50,335 bases of DNA. Source: Spirochaetota bacterium (GTDB taxonomy: Bacteria > Spirochaetota > UBA12135 > COTS27 > JAFLEE01). The position numbers were made by a program, and so were the translations under genes. Under the pieces are notes generated by a model. The model was not told the origin of the DNA. It searched no databases and saw only the letters and a program-made list of their open reading frames with translations. How positions within the stretch are numbered: the first letter of the stretch is position 1; each line of letters begins with the position of its first letter. Below are positions 40,471 to 50,216 of the stretch, piece by piece. The stretch covers positions 1-50,335 of the forward strand of contig JAFLEE010000031.1 in NCBI GenBank assembly GCA_017302015.1. Reading direction: 5' to 3'.

Positions 40471-42415
40471 GGGAGGAGGCCCAGAAGAGGGTGAAGATCA
40501 AGGTGGCCGCCATATAGATCAGGTAGAGTTGGATGCGCCCCGGCTGGAGGAAACGGAGGCGATGGGTGATCCAAAGCACGCCGTTGGCGATGGGCGCCAG
40601 GCCCCTCTCCATGACGAGATCGGTGACGCGCACCACGCCGCGGCTGCTGGCGGGGAAGATCCCCTCCACCTTCGGCTTGCTTCGCTCGGGCCACAGGAAC
40701 CAGCGCAGATTCCGCACCAGGCCGTCGGCGTAGGAGACGGCGGTGTACTGCACGCGCGCGGAGGGCTGGGCGTAGCCGCAATCCCAGGTCACCTCGGCCC
40801 GGCGTCGCGTGCGGGCGAGGAGCCAGAGGAGGGGGAGGAGGACCGCTAAAAGCACCGCGTAAAGCAGGCTCATCATGGGGAAACCCGACCAGGAGGCCAA
40901 GCCATGGGCCGCATCGAACCCGGGCGCGAAGGCCCCCATGCTCGCCTTCAGCAGCGGCACCACCAAGGAGGGGGCGAGACCGATGGCCAAACAGAACCCC
41001 GCGAGAGCGGCCATGGGCCACCGCATCGTGCGGGGCGCCTCGCCCGCAATGTGGGGAGAGGCGACGCGCGGGTTCCCGAGGAAGACGGTGCCGACGACCT
41101 TGGTGAAGCACGCCAGGGCCAATGCCCCGATGAGGGCCAGCGAGGCGACCACCGCGCCCGCCCAGGGCCAATCGGCGAGGCCCTTGAACGCGCCGAGATA
41201 GACCAGGATCTCGCTGGCGAAACCGTTGAGCGGGGGAAGGCCGCAGATCGCCGCGGCCCCGAGGGCGAAAAGGAAGCCCGTCACCGGCATGAGCCTTCCC
41301 ACGCCGCCGAGCCGATCCATCTCACGGGTGCCCGTGGCCCGGATGACGGCGCCCGCGGCGAGGAACAGGAGGGATTTGAAGAGGCCATGGTTCCAGGTAT
41401 GGAGAAGCCCGCCAGCGAGGCCCAAGGCGACCAGCGCGGGGCGGCCGAGGGAGAGACCGGCCGCGGCGACGGCGATTCCGAGGAGTATGATACCGATATT
41501 TTCCACCGAGTGGTAGGCCAGGAGGCGCTTGAGATCGTGTTGACCCAGGGCCAGGGCCACGCCCCAGATTCCGGAGAGGGAACCGAGGGCGAGGAAGACC
41601 CCCGACCACCACAAGGGCGGGTGGGGCGCCCATTGGATCATGCGGAAAAACCCGTATATTCCCATCTTGATCACGATGCCCGACATGACGGCCGAGATAT
41701 GGCTGGGGGCCGCCGCGTGGGCGCTGGGCAGCCAGATATGGCCCGGGATCGCCCCGGCCTTGATGCCGAACGCCAGCGCCAGCAGGCAGAACGCCGGGAA
41801 AGCGACGGCCGAGTCGGCCCAGCGCGCCGGGTACGCGTCGAAACCGAGGCCCGCCCCGCCCCCGCCGAGTACGCAGAAGCCCGCCATGAGGGCCAAGGTG
41901 CCCACATGGGCCGCGGCGAGGTAGAGCCAACCGGCGCGGCGCGCCTCCTCGCTGGATTCATCGCCGTTGAGGAGGAACCAGGAAGCCAAGGCCGCGAGTT
42001 CCCATCCCGTGAGGAAGACGACCGCGTGGTGGGCGAGCACGATGAGCGCCATGCTCGCCGCGAGGATGCCGAGCCATAACCGCACGCGCCGGGCGCTTTC
42101 GGGGTGGTGGTCCTCATCCCAATAGGCTTTGCCATACCAGGCGGAGAGGGCCGGGAGTAAAAAAACCGGCACGAGGAACCACGCCGACAATCCGTCGCAA
42201 CGGAGGAAGCCCGCGCCCGCGATCGGCAGGGCCAACGCAACAGGCGCGCCTGACCCCCAAACGAGGGCGGCGGCCACTAGGGCCGAAGCGGCGGAGAGCG
42301 AGAGGATGAGCGGGCCCAAGAGCGCGCCCCGGCGCCGATCCCAATAGCCCGGGACGCCGGAGAGCGCGGCCCCCAAGAGGGCCGCCCAAAGGCACCCTTC
42401 GATCACGGGAGCCAT
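40463..42415 (-). CDS. hyfB: HyfB-like antiporter subunit, copy 2
   Basis: The 650-aa protein has about 15-16 membrane helices. Pumping residues: E139 in TGWELAALASWF, K219 in FGIKAGAIPGHIWLPSAH and K296 in GQHDLKRLLAYHSVENIG. A C-terminal extension (TWDCGYAQPSARVQYTAVSYADGLVRNL) is typical of HyfB/HycC proteins. The ATG at 42415 is chosen for the membrane-type N-terminus and overlaps the upstream gene by 13 bases; the longer in-frame reading is antisense-type low-complexity sequence. It is a paralogue of the next gene upstream. Confidence 0.9.
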   Translation of the reverse strand: MAPVIEGCLWAALLGAALSGVPGYWDRRRGALLGPLILSLSAASALVAAALVWGSGAPVALALPIAGAGFLRCDGLSAWFLVPVFLLPALSAWYGKAYWDEDHHPESARRVRLWLGILAASMALIVLAHHAVVFLTGWELAALASWFLLNGDESSEEARRAGWLYLAAAHVGTLALMAGFCVLGGGGAGLGFDAYPARWADSAVAFPAFCLLALAFGIKAGAIPGHIWLPSAHAAAPSHISAVMSGIVIKMGIYGFFRMIQWAPHPPLWWSGVFLALGSLSGIWGVALALGQHDLKRLLAYHSVENIGIILLGIAVAAAGLSLGRPALVALGLAGGLLHTWNHGLFKSLLFLAAGAVIRATGTREMDRLGGVGRLMPVTGFLFALGAAAICGLPPLNGFASEILVYLGAFKGLADWPWAGAVVASLALIGALALACFTKVVGTVFLGNPRVASPHIAGEAPRTMRWPMAALAGFCLAIGLAPSLVVPLLKASMGAFAPGFDAAHGLASWSGFPMMSLLYAVLLAVLLPLLWLLARTRRRAEVTWDCGYAQPSARVQYTAVSYADGLVRNLRWFLWPERSKPKVEGIFPASSRGVVRVTDLVMERGLAPIANGVLWITHRLRFLQPGRIQLYLIYMAATLIFTLFWASSHG

Positions 42416-44364
42416 GCGCGCACCACCGCCCACGAGAGGGCGAGCACCAGGGCCAACATGATGTAGAGCAGGTAGATCTGGAGTTGCCCGTGCTGAAGCC
42501 AATGCCAGCGCTGGAGGCGGGAGAGGACGCGGCGGGTGAGGGGCTCGACGAGCCATTCGCCGACCTGATCCGCGCCGCGGAGTTTCACGGCGACCGGCTG
42601 CACCGCCACCCCCGAACCCAGGGCCCCGCTCTTCTCCACGCTCGGCGCCGTCGGCCGAAGTTGGCGGGAGAGGAAATCGGCGAAGGAGGCGCCGGTATAC
42701 TGGATGCGCGGGCTCGCGGCGGCGTAGCCGCAATCCCACGTCGGCACGGCGGCCGACCGCGCGGCCCAGGCGCGGCGGGCCCATAAGCCCAAGGGCAGGG
42801 CCGCCAGCCACACGGCCGAGGCGGCCAGGGCCAGTTTCCAAAGGTCGCCGGACGCTTCCGGAAGCACCGGAGCGTCGAGCCGCCCCAGATGGAGCACGGC
42901 GCCGCGGAGGATCGGCCACGCGTAGGGCATCAAGACGGCCAAGGCGACGCAGGACGCGGCGAGCAGGATCATCGAAAGCATCATCGAGGCCTTGGGATCA
43001 TGCGCCGCGAGCCCGGTGCGCGGCTCGCCCAGGGCCACCACGCCGAAGAATTTTCCGTAGACGGCGGCCGCCACCGCCCCGGCGAGGGCTAGGGCGAAGA
43101 TTGAGACCACCGAGACCACGGCGTAGTGCGCCAAGCCGGCGCCCAAGAGGCCGCGGTAGAGGAGCCATTCCCCCACGAAGCCGTTGAGCGGTGGGAGGCC
43201 GCTGGCGGCGAGCACGCCGACGCCCAGAAGCACCACCGTCCAGGGCATGCGCCGCGCGAGCCCGCCGAGGCGGTCGATCTGCCGCGTTCCCGTGGCGTGG
43301 AGGATGGCCCCGGCGATGGCGAACAAGAGGCTTTTAAAGAAGGCATGGTTCCAGACGTGCACGAGGGCGCCGCCGAATCCGAAGACGACCCACGCGGTCT
43401 CGCCGGCGGTCCGCCCCAGCAGGCCCATCCCCACCCCGAGCAGGATGATCCCCATGTTTTCGATGCTGGAATAGGCGAGGAGCGCCTTGAAATCACCCTG
43501 CCCCAGGGCATTGGCAATGCCGTAAACCATGGTGACCGCCCCGAGGCACATGACCCCGATGGCGAACGCCATGGGGAGCGGGGGGAGGATGCCGGTGATG
43601 CGCAGGATCCCGTAGATCCCCGTGTTCAGCATCACCCCGGAGAGGATCGCCGAAACGTGGCTCGGCGCGCCGGCATGGGCCCCGGGCAGCCACACGTGGA
43701 ACGGGAGCAGGCCGGCCTTGATGCCGAAGCCCGCCAGGGCGCAAAGGGCGATGACCGGATCCAAGGCGGCGGCTTCGCCTGCGATCGGGAGCCACTCGGT
43801 GCCCCCGGTGCGCAGCGCCAAGAGCGCGGTCATGGCGAAAAGGAAGGCCGTTCCGATGTGGGTGGCGACCAGGTAGATCCAGGCGGCCCGGCGCACGTGG
43901 GCCTCGTGGTCTTCGATGGCGATGAGGAAAAAGGCGGAGACGGCCATGAGTTCCCAGGCGACCAGGAACGCGAAACCGCTTCGGCACACGAAGACGAGGA
44001 TGATCCCGGACATGAGGAGACCGAAGAAGAAACGCGAGGTGCGCGCATCGCGGGGCTTTTCCCGGGCCGGCAGATAGCCGGTCTGGTAGACCTGGAGGAT
44101 CCCGCCGACGACGAGGGTCGGCAGGAGGAAGACGGCGGAAAGGGAATCGAGGAGGAAGCGCGCGGAAAAGAGCCCCGCGTCAACCCCGAGGGGAATTTCC
44201 GACCCGTCCAACAGGGACATCGCGCAACCGACGAGGCCGATGAGGCTCGCCGCCACGCCGAGGAAAGCGGAAAAGCGGTCGGTGCGTGGCCCGCCCAACC
44301 CCGCCAGCGAAGCGAGGACCCAGACGAGGGCGCAACAGAGCACGAGAATCAGGCCGGTGGACAT
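42403..44364 (-). CDS. hyfB: HyfB-like antiporter subunit, copy 1 (first gene of the complex)
   Basis: The 653-aa protein has the same layout as the following gene. E138 in VAWELMAVSAFF, K216 in FGIKAGLLPFHVWLPGAHAGAPSH and K293 in GQGDFKALLAYSSIENMG are the expected ion-path residues. The C-terminus has the TWDCGYAAASPRIQYTGASFADFL stretch also found in copy 2. As the first gene of the seven-gene operon it has a 159-base upstream gap that is GC-rich; I see no clear promoter there. Two HyfB-type subunits plus HyfF give three antiporter-like modules. Confidence 0.9.
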   Translation of the reverse strand: MSTGLILVLCCALVWVLASLAGLGGPRTDRFSAFLGVAASLIGLVGCAMSLLDGSEIPLGVDAGLFSARFLLDSLSAVFLLPTLVVGGILQVYQTGYLPAREKPRDARTSRFFFGLLMSGIILVFVCRSGFAFLVAWELMAVSAFFLIAIEDHEAHVRRAAWIYLVATHIGTAFLFAMTALLALRTGGTEWLPIAGEAAALDPVIALCALAGFGIKAGLLPFHVWLPGAHAGAPSHVSAILSGVMLNTGIYGILRITGILPPLPMAFAIGVMCLGAVTMVYGIANALGQGDFKALLAYSSIENMGIILLGVGMGLLGRTAGETAWVVFGFGGALVHVWNHAFFKSLLFAIAGAILHATGTRQIDRLGGLARRMPWTVVLLGVGVLAASGLPPLNGFVGEWLLYRGLLGAGLAHYAVVSVVSIFALALAGAVAAAVYGKFFGVVALGEPRTGLAAHDPKASMMLSMILLAASCVALAVLMPYAWPILRGAVLHLGRLDAPVLPEASGDLWKLALAASAVWLAALPLGLWARRAWAARSAAVPTWDCGYAAASPRIQYTGASFADFLSRQLRPTAPSVEKSGALGSGVAVQPVAVKLRGADQVGEWLVEPLTRRVLSRLQRWHWLQHGQLQIYLLYIMLALVLALSWAVVRAWLP

Positions 44365-44523
44365 GGCGTCAACGGGGAAAAAATCGCCGTCGATCTCGAA
44401 CCAAGTGCCAAGACCGACGCGCCCCTAGCGTACACCCGGCGCGGATTTATTTCAAACCGAGGGGATCCCCGCGGGGCATCGGCGCACGCCCATCGGGGCG
44501 CCCCCGCCGACCCGGGGCGAGCC
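44365..44523. other. Gap between the membrane complex and the radical-SAM block
   Basis: 159 bases without a gene. Contains short perfect palindromes GGGGATCCCC and CCCCGCGGGG around 44461-44476. The promoter of the complex should be here, but I cannot identify it. Confidence 0.4.
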
Positions 44524-46539
44524 CTAGGACAATTTCAGGTCGATCGAGGAGACCTCGCTCATCTGGCCGGGATAGGGCCCTTCGCCGTAGAAGATCTCGT
44601 TGGAGATGAGGCCGCTCTTGCGGCCGAAGAGCACGCGCTCCTTCATGTAACGGTACTTATCCCCCCGGTAACCGGTCTCGCTCTTGAGCCGGACCCAGGT
44701 GGGCGTCTTGCTGACCTTGAGTTGCTGGGGCGTATGGAGCTTGTGGAAGTATTCGGGGATGTTCGTCTTGAACTCGATGAAGATGTCCTTCGGCTCGAAG
44801 AGGTCGGGTACGCGCAACGCCTGGTAACGGAAAACTTCCTGGAGGGTCTCTTCGTCATAGGCCACGCCCCGCTCGGCGAGGAGCGCCTTCACATCGACCA
44901 TGAGTTCCTTGAAGAAGACCTCCTTCTGGGCCGAGAGGAGGATGAAGGAGCCCTCGTCCACGTCGAGGTAGACGTCGGAATATTCCGGCAGGTGGGTCAT
45001 GCGGCCCCCGCCCGCCAGGATCGCGTCGAGATGGGCGCGCAGCCGGTCGAGTTCCCGCCGCAGCACGGTCGGCCGCGCGTTCACCGCGTCGGAGAAGCAC
45101 AGGTAGCAGATGAGGTCGGTATAGGTGATCTTCAGTTCCTCGTGGAGGTAGACGAGGAGGAAATAGCCGAGTTTCAGGGAGGCGAAGACCTGGATGAGCC
45201 AGGAGACCATCACCACCCGGCGGAAATCCGCCAGGGGCAGCGTGTTCGTCTGGACGATGATGTCCTCGTATTCCGTCACGAGGCCCGTTTCGCCCACGGA
45301 GCAGTGGACCTCCTGCAGGGGGATGCGCTGGGTGATCATGCCGTGCTTGGCGATGTACTCGGGCGCGGCCATCTCGGTATTGGGCAGCACCTGGCAGAAG
45401 TAGATGAAGAGCTGGTTCTTGATGCCCGCCGAGAGCAGGTCGTCGAGCCCCTTGATCCAGGAGGCGTAGGTCTCGCCGGGGAGCCCCATGATGAGTTCGG
45501 AATAGACGGGGATATCGTGGTCGTTGTAGAGGTACTACAGGCTCTGGAACGTCGAGAGTTTGATGTTCTTCCGCCCGATATTCTCGAGGGTCTGCTCGTC
45601 ATTGCTCTGGCGCGCCAGCGTCACGCTCTTAAGCATTTCACTTTCGCTTAATAATTTGCTTATTCGGAAAATTTTTTCGTCAGAATTTTTCCCGTAACAG
45701 GACCTGAACTTCTGCGGGAAACCAAATTTCTTCTTTGTCTCTACAAGGACCACTGCGATATCCATATCACGAGGCAGCATCCCAAAATTCGAATCCGCGT
45801 TGAAGACGTACTCGATCTTGTTGCGCGCGATCCACTCCACCTGCGCGCGGATGCGGTCCATGCTGAAGAAGCGGTACTTCGTGCTGAGCCCCCCCTGGCC
45901 CCAATAGCAGAAGGTGCAATTGAAGGGGCAGCCGCGATTGGTCTCGATGATGGCCTGGAAGGAGAACTCGGGATGGTCGCGAAGCAGGCCGTCGTACTTC
46001 CCCGTGAGGTAGGGGGAGGGGAAGCGGTCGAGATCGTCGACCTGCGGGCTGCTCGCCTCCACGCGCACGATCGACCCGTTCGGGTGGCGATAGGTCACGC
46101 TGGGGATGCCCTGGAAATCGCGGCTCTCGAGGAATCGGGAGAGGACGGCGGCGAAGGCCAATTCGCCCTCGCTGCGCACGGCGACGTCGATGAAGGGGTG
46201 CTTCGTCAGGTAGGCGTTCGACTGGAAGGGCACCTGGGGCCCGCCGAAGACGATGAGCACCCCGGGATGCCGCTGTTTGAGCGTCTTGGCGATCTCCAGG
46301 GAGAGGGATTCGTTCCACATGGAGACCGAAAAGGCCGCCACGTCGGGGGCCTCCCGATATTGTTCGAGGATCCGCTGGGGCGTGTCACGGTGGAACAAAT
46401 ACGGGAAAACCTTCACGGCATCGGCGAGTTTCGGATCGGTCTCGAGGTAGCTGTGGAGCAGGCCGGAAGACAGGGGCAGGTAGGCCGCCTTGCCCATCAG
46501 GAGATTGTACTCGTTGAAATAGAGGTTGAGGCGTTTCAT
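44524..46539 (-). pseudogene. B12-binding-type radical-SAM gene with in-frame amber codon
   Basis: One reading frame of 671 codons is interrupted by a single TAG at 45535-45537 (codon 335). The N-terminal part (about 1-160) resembles a cobalamin-binding domain (VLIVFGGPQVPFQSNAYL; IDVAVRSEGELAF). The radical-SAM cluster is ETNRGCPFNCTFCYWGQGG (CxxxCxxC). After the amber codon the same fold continues at once with YLYNDHDIPVYSELIMGLPGETYASW, the usual helix and GLPGET motif. CAG to TAG is a one-base change and Gln would fit. No frameshift is present. The ATG at 46539 has AGGGGAA upstream. Either a recent nonsense mutation or read-through; the reaction is unknown. An AT-rich patch lies at about 45635-45775. 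Confidence 0.82.
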
Positions 46540-46789
46540 CCGGGAGTTTCCCCTGGTGGTATGCGGTTCAAACGCGGGGCATCCAGGCACCGCGAATCCC
46601 TATTTTAACAGACAATGGCGCCTAAGGCACCCATTTCTTCTTACCTTTCGAGGTGCTACTCGGCGGCCTCCATAGGATAAGGCTACTACAGGGCGTATAT
46701 CCGACTTGTCTAGTTTGTCAAAAAATAGGTCCCCGCCTGCATTTCAATTTTATACAATAGGACACTTCAGTATGGATTCTACCGAGCCC
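46540..46789. other. Gap inside the radical-SAM block
   Basis: 250 bases with no gene. It is clearly more AT-rich than the window average and continues the AT-rich part of the next gene. A TAAAAT on the minus strand (46602-46607) is the only promoter-like element I see, with no good -35 box. Confidence 0.4.
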
Positions 46790-47773
46790 TCATGACTTAC
46801 CCGTTGCCGATGGCTTCCGAATAAAGAGATAAATTACCGCACCGAAAAGGCCCCAAAGAAAGGAGGCAATCTGACTCGCGCTTGCAATGGTCTCACCGAT
46901 TGGGAAATGCTGGCCCGTGTAAAGTTGGAAGAAATACAGGTAGGCGATCTGTCCAACACCGATTCCCCCTGGAGACACTGGAAAAATTTGTATTACGGAT
47001 CCCAAGGGCACGGCGAAAAAATATGCCGCAGGGTTGATCCCACCATCCCCCAGAGAAATTCCAATAAAAATAGCGAACCCAACCCCGAGGATCTGCGAGA
47101 GGAAACCAAAGAAGACAGATCCCAAAACTGCCCTGCGACAATATCGATAATCATGGGCATATTCATAGCATTTGATTAGGAACCGGCCTCCAGGCACACG
47201 TAATATGCGTCCTTTGATTCGGGGCGGAAATCTAAACCGATTTGAAAATGCTATAATCCAAAAAATAGACATAGCTAGTATTAAAATCCATGTTAACACA
47301 GTGACTAGCATGAGCTCGGGCTTTTGGCGCACCAGGGGGAAGAAGATGATTTCCACCGTCGCGGCCAGCGCCACCAGCACATAGACGCCCAGCAGGCGAT
47401 CCATGAGCACCGTCATCCAGGCCCGGCCTTGGCGGTCGGGAAAGAGCTTGCCGAGGGTGAAGGCCTTCACCACATCCCCGCTGACGGAACCGGGGAGCGC
47501 CTGGTTGAAGAAGACCCCGATGAGGGTGAGTTTGAAGGCGGCCCAGACGGTGAGTTCCAGGGACTGGGCGAGCACGAGGATCCGCCAGCGCCACGCCTGG
47601 AGGAAGACCACCCCGCCGATCATCCCGAGCCCGGGCCATAGGATGGCGGGATCCCGGAGTTTGAGGAGGCGGCGAAAATCGAAGCGGTCGAAATGGATGA
47701 GGAGCGCGATGAGCGCGGCCGCGAAGGCGAACCGGAAAAGGACCCCCCAGCCGGGCCCGCGCCCCGCCTTCAA
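46790..47773 (-). CDS. Flippase-like membrane protein (lysylphosphatidylglycerol-synthase TM family)
   Basis: The 327-aa protein has about eight membrane segments and family motifs of the UPF0104/LPG-synthase membrane domain: LIGVFFNQALPGSVSGDVVKAFTLGK, TVLMDRLLGVYVLVALA, and PLGSVIQIFPVSPGGIGVGQIAYLYFF. No catalytic C-terminal domain is present. The start is TTG at 47773, overlapping the TGA of the upstream gene (TTGA); no ATG or GTG fits. Codons change abruptly near 47300: the C-terminal half uses TTA, ATA, AAA and AGA codons that are rare before it, which suggests a recombination joint inside the gene. It may move a lipid-linked product of the neighbouring radical-SAM enzymes. Confidence 0.85.
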   Translation of the reverse strand: MKAGRGPGWGVLFRFAFAAALIALLIHFDRFDFRRLLKLRDPAILWPGLGMIGGVVFLQAWRWRILVLAQSLELTVWAAFKLTLIGVFFNQALPGSVSGDVVKAFTLGKLFPDRQGRAWMTVLMDRLLGVYVLVALAATVEIIFFPLVRQKPELMLVTVLTWILILAMSIFWIIAFSNRFRFPPRIKGRILRVPGGRFLIKCYEYAHDYRYCRRAVLGSVFFGFLSQILGVGFAIFIGISLGDGGINPAAYFFAVPLGSVIQIFPVSPGGIGVGQIAYLYFFQLYTGQHFPIGETIASASQIASFLWGLFGAVIYLFIRKPSATGKS

Positions 47774-49359
47774 CAGGCGGGAACCTCGGGGCCGCCCGAC
47801 CGCGGGGCGTTCCCTTTCTTGCCGGCCCGCGCGAAACGCCGCAGGAGCGAGAAGAACGTCGACAGCCGGATGGCCGTCTCCCGCTTCAGGAACAGGTAAT
47901 AGCCCAATTGGAGGAACTTCACCGACAGCATCGCCCCGAGGAAAAGGAGCGCCGGTAATTTCCTCGCGCGTTGGAGGAGCCCGCTCCCGAGGTTCATCCA
48001 GCGCGTCTTCTTCCCCGAGAAGAAGACGCTGCGGATCGTCTTGGGGAGATCGAGGTAGATCATGAAATGCGCCAAGAGGATGTCGCGGCGCAGCTGGCTC
48101 GCCGTGGTACCCTCGGGGATATAGGCGAAGGGCACCTTCTTGAAGGGGTTCTCGGTGACCCCGGAAACGGCGATGAAATTGCGGTACTGGCCCACGATAT
48201 TGAGGCGGTTCTCCCGCTTGGCGATGGCGTAGAGTTCGGTGCCCGGGTAGGGGATGGCGTTGTTGAATCGCACCATGTCGATCCCCAATTCCTTCGCCAT
48301 CACGATGGCGTCCCAGCGGTCTTCCTGGGTCTCTCCGGGCAGCCCGAAGACGAAGGTGGCGCCCACCTTGAGGCCGGCGGCCTTGGCCAGGCGCACGCCC
48401 GCGACGCATTCGGCGACGGTCTCGCCCTTTTGGATGCGCTTCATGACGGTCTCGGAGGCGGTCTCGAGGCCGAAGAGGACGTATTCGAATCCGACTTCGC
48501 GCAGGTCCTTGAAGAGTTCGGCGTCGGCGCCGTCGCCCCGTGCCTGGAAGGTGTAGCGCATCTTGTGGGCGAGGCCCCGCGCGACCAGTTCGGCGATGAG
48601 CTCCCGCACCCGCTTGGGGTTGACGAGGAAATTGTCGTCGACGAAGATGAGGGAATCGACGCCGCGCTTCTCGCGCAGGTACTGCACCTCGTCCACGATC
48701 GCCTTGGCGTCGCGGAAACGGTAGGTCGCGCTGCCGGGCATGGCCTTGGCGCTGCAGAAGATGCAGTGGTACGGGCAACCGCGGGAGCTGAGCACGAACC
48801 CCATATCGTAGCGCGGGTCGGTGAAGAGGTCGTAGGGAAACGGCGGGTAACGGCGGAAATCGTTCACGATGAAGGAGATGGGGTTGTTCACCACGGTGGC
48901 GCCCGAGCGGTAGGAGAGGTTCGGGATCTTCACCAGCGGCCCGCCGTCGCGGAAGGCGCGGTAGAGGTCGAGGAGCGGCTGCTCCGCCTCGCCGCGGATC
49001 ACCGCATCGACCGACGGATCGGCCAGCACCTCTTCGGCCACCAGGGTCGGGTGGATGCCGCCGCAGACGATGAAGCACCCGGGATAGCGCCGCTTCAGGG
49101 CCGCGGCGAGGCGCATGGCGCTGGCCACCGCCGAGGTGAGCACGCTGATCCCGAAGAAATAGGGGGCGGGCAGGCGGCGCACCCGCCGATCGATCTCGCC
49201 CTCGAAATCTTCGGAGACCTGCTCGTCGATGAAATCCACCTCGAGCCCCGCGGCGCGCGCGGCGCTCACGAGTTGGCCGACACCCACCGGGGGATGGATC
49301 GGGTAAAACGGTTGGAAGATCTTCACCGTATCCCGCGCGGAGGCGTTGATCAAAAGCAC
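47770..49359 (-). CDS. B12-binding radical-SAM protein
   Basis: The 529-aa protein has an N-terminal cobalamin-binding-type domain (VLLINASARDTVKIFQPFYPIHPPVGVGQLV; CFIVCGGIHPTLVAEEVL; IRGEAEQPLLDL). The radical-SAM cluster is SSRGCPYHCIFCSAKAM (CxxxCxxC). Barrel motifs are FVDDNFLVN, FGLETASETVMKRIQKG and FVFGLPGETQEDRW. The C-terminal 120 residues are basic and amphipathic (ALLFLGAMLSVKFLQLGYYLFLKRETAIRL) and may touch the membrane. GTG at 49359 is chosen: TAGGAG lies 5 bases upstream and the domain starts there. It follows the SPASM gene by 17 bases. Family members methylate or rearrange carbon skeletons; the substrate is unknown. Confidence 0.87.
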   Translation of the reverse strand: MLLINASARDTVKIFQPFYPIHPPVGVGQLVSAARAAGLEVDFIDEQVSEDFEGEIDRRVRRLPAPYFFGISVLTSAVASAMRLAAALKRRYPGCFIVCGGIHPTLVAEEVLADPSVDAVIRGEAEQPLLDLYRAFRDGGPLVKIPNLSYRSGATVVNNPISFIVNDFRRYPPFPYDLFTDPRYDMGFVLSSRGCPYHCIFCSAKAMPGSATYRFRDAKAIVDEVQYLREKRGVDSLIFVDDNFLVNPKRVRELIAELVARGLAHKMRYTFQARGDGADAELFKDLREVGFEYVLFGLETASETVMKRIQKGETVAECVAGVRLAKAAGLKVGATFVFGLPGETQEDRWDAIVMAKELGIDMVRFNNAIPYPGTELYAIAKRENRLNIVGQYRNFIAVSGVTENPFKKVPFAYIPEGTTASQLRRDILLAHFMIYLDLPKTIRSVFFSGKKTRWMNLGSGLLQRARKLPALLFLGAMLSVKFLQLGYYLFLKRETAIRLSTFFSLLRRFARAGKKGNAPRSGGPEVPAC

Positions 49360-49376
49360 ATGGACTCCTAGGCGGC

Positions 49377-50216
49377 CTAATACTTGAAGAGCAGCCCTTC
49401 GCGGGTGCAGGGCAAGCACACCGGGGAGCATTGTCTCCCGAGCTTCAGGTGCCCGAGGCGGTATTTTCGGACCTCGGCCCCGTTCCACAACGCGGAAAGT
49501 TCGGGCCCGCCGACGCGGTAGCGCAGGTAGGGCTTGGACCCCACCCACGATGTATAGTCGCAGCAGGGGAAGAGATCGCCGTTCCAATTGACCGTGACGG
49601 CCTCCCAGGGCCAGGTGCACCGCGAGGTGACACGCGTGGTGAACAGCGGCTTCTCCGGTTCCTCGGCGCCCATCCCCGTGGTGATGCCGGGTCGGACATT
49701 GAACAAGAACCCGCGCTCCTGGCAGAACGCGCGCATGAGCGGGAGCTCGTGGGCATTGTAGGCATAGGAGATATAGTCGACCATCACCACGAGGCCGCTC
49801 TTCCTCTGCCGGATGAGCTTCGACAGGATGTCGAGATAGCCCTTGATCCGTTCGATCTTCCCCTTCCGGTGCTGGCGCTGGTAGACGCCCTGGGTGAAGC
49901 CCGAAACGGCGATCTTGATGAAATCGAGCCCCGCGTCGAGGAGCTGGGAGGACGCCTTCTCGGTGAGGAGCATCCCATTGGTCGCGATCATGGTGGGGAC
50001 TCGGTGGCGCGTGCAGAGAGCGGCGGCCCGGTAGATGTCCTTATAGAGAAGGGGTTCCCCGCCGACATAGAGCACCGCGATGAGGAGGGAATCCTTGGCC
50101 TGTTCCAACAGGGCGGAAAAGGTCTCGAAGGGAAGGATGCCCTTGGGCACCGGCGTGGCCTTCCGCTTGGGGTTGATGTCGTAGATCTTCCCGTCGTGGG
50201 TGCGGCAAAGGGTCTG
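49377..50216 (-). pseudogene. SPASM radical-SAM gene, 5'-truncated
   Basis: The remaining sequence is the C-terminal part of a SPASM-domain radical-SAM protein. The barrel has VLYVGGEPLLYKDIYRAA and MIATNGMLLTEKA. The SPASM part has SRCTWPWEAVTVNWNGDLFPCCDYTSWVG and CSPVCLPCTREGLLFKY. The N-terminal CxxxCxxC cluster that makes the radical is missing. In frame upstream only QTLCRTHDGKIYDIN remains before TAA at 50217; the Cys in LCRT would be the last of the three. A GTG at 50150 could still start translation, but the product would lack the cluster. The upstream sequence changes to a likely insertion-sequence end at about 50214. Confidence 0.72.

Noticed and set aside
40463-42919. 818-aa version of the second HyfB-like protein
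   Set aside because: The extra 168 residues lie over the upstream gene in another frame and are Arg/Gly/Pro-rich without membrane helices. The start at 42415 gives a normal N-terminus.
45535-45537. Pyrrolysine codon
   Set aside because: No pyl gene is in the window and pyrrolysine is not expected at this place in radical-SAM proteins. A C-to-T change in a Gln codon is simpler.
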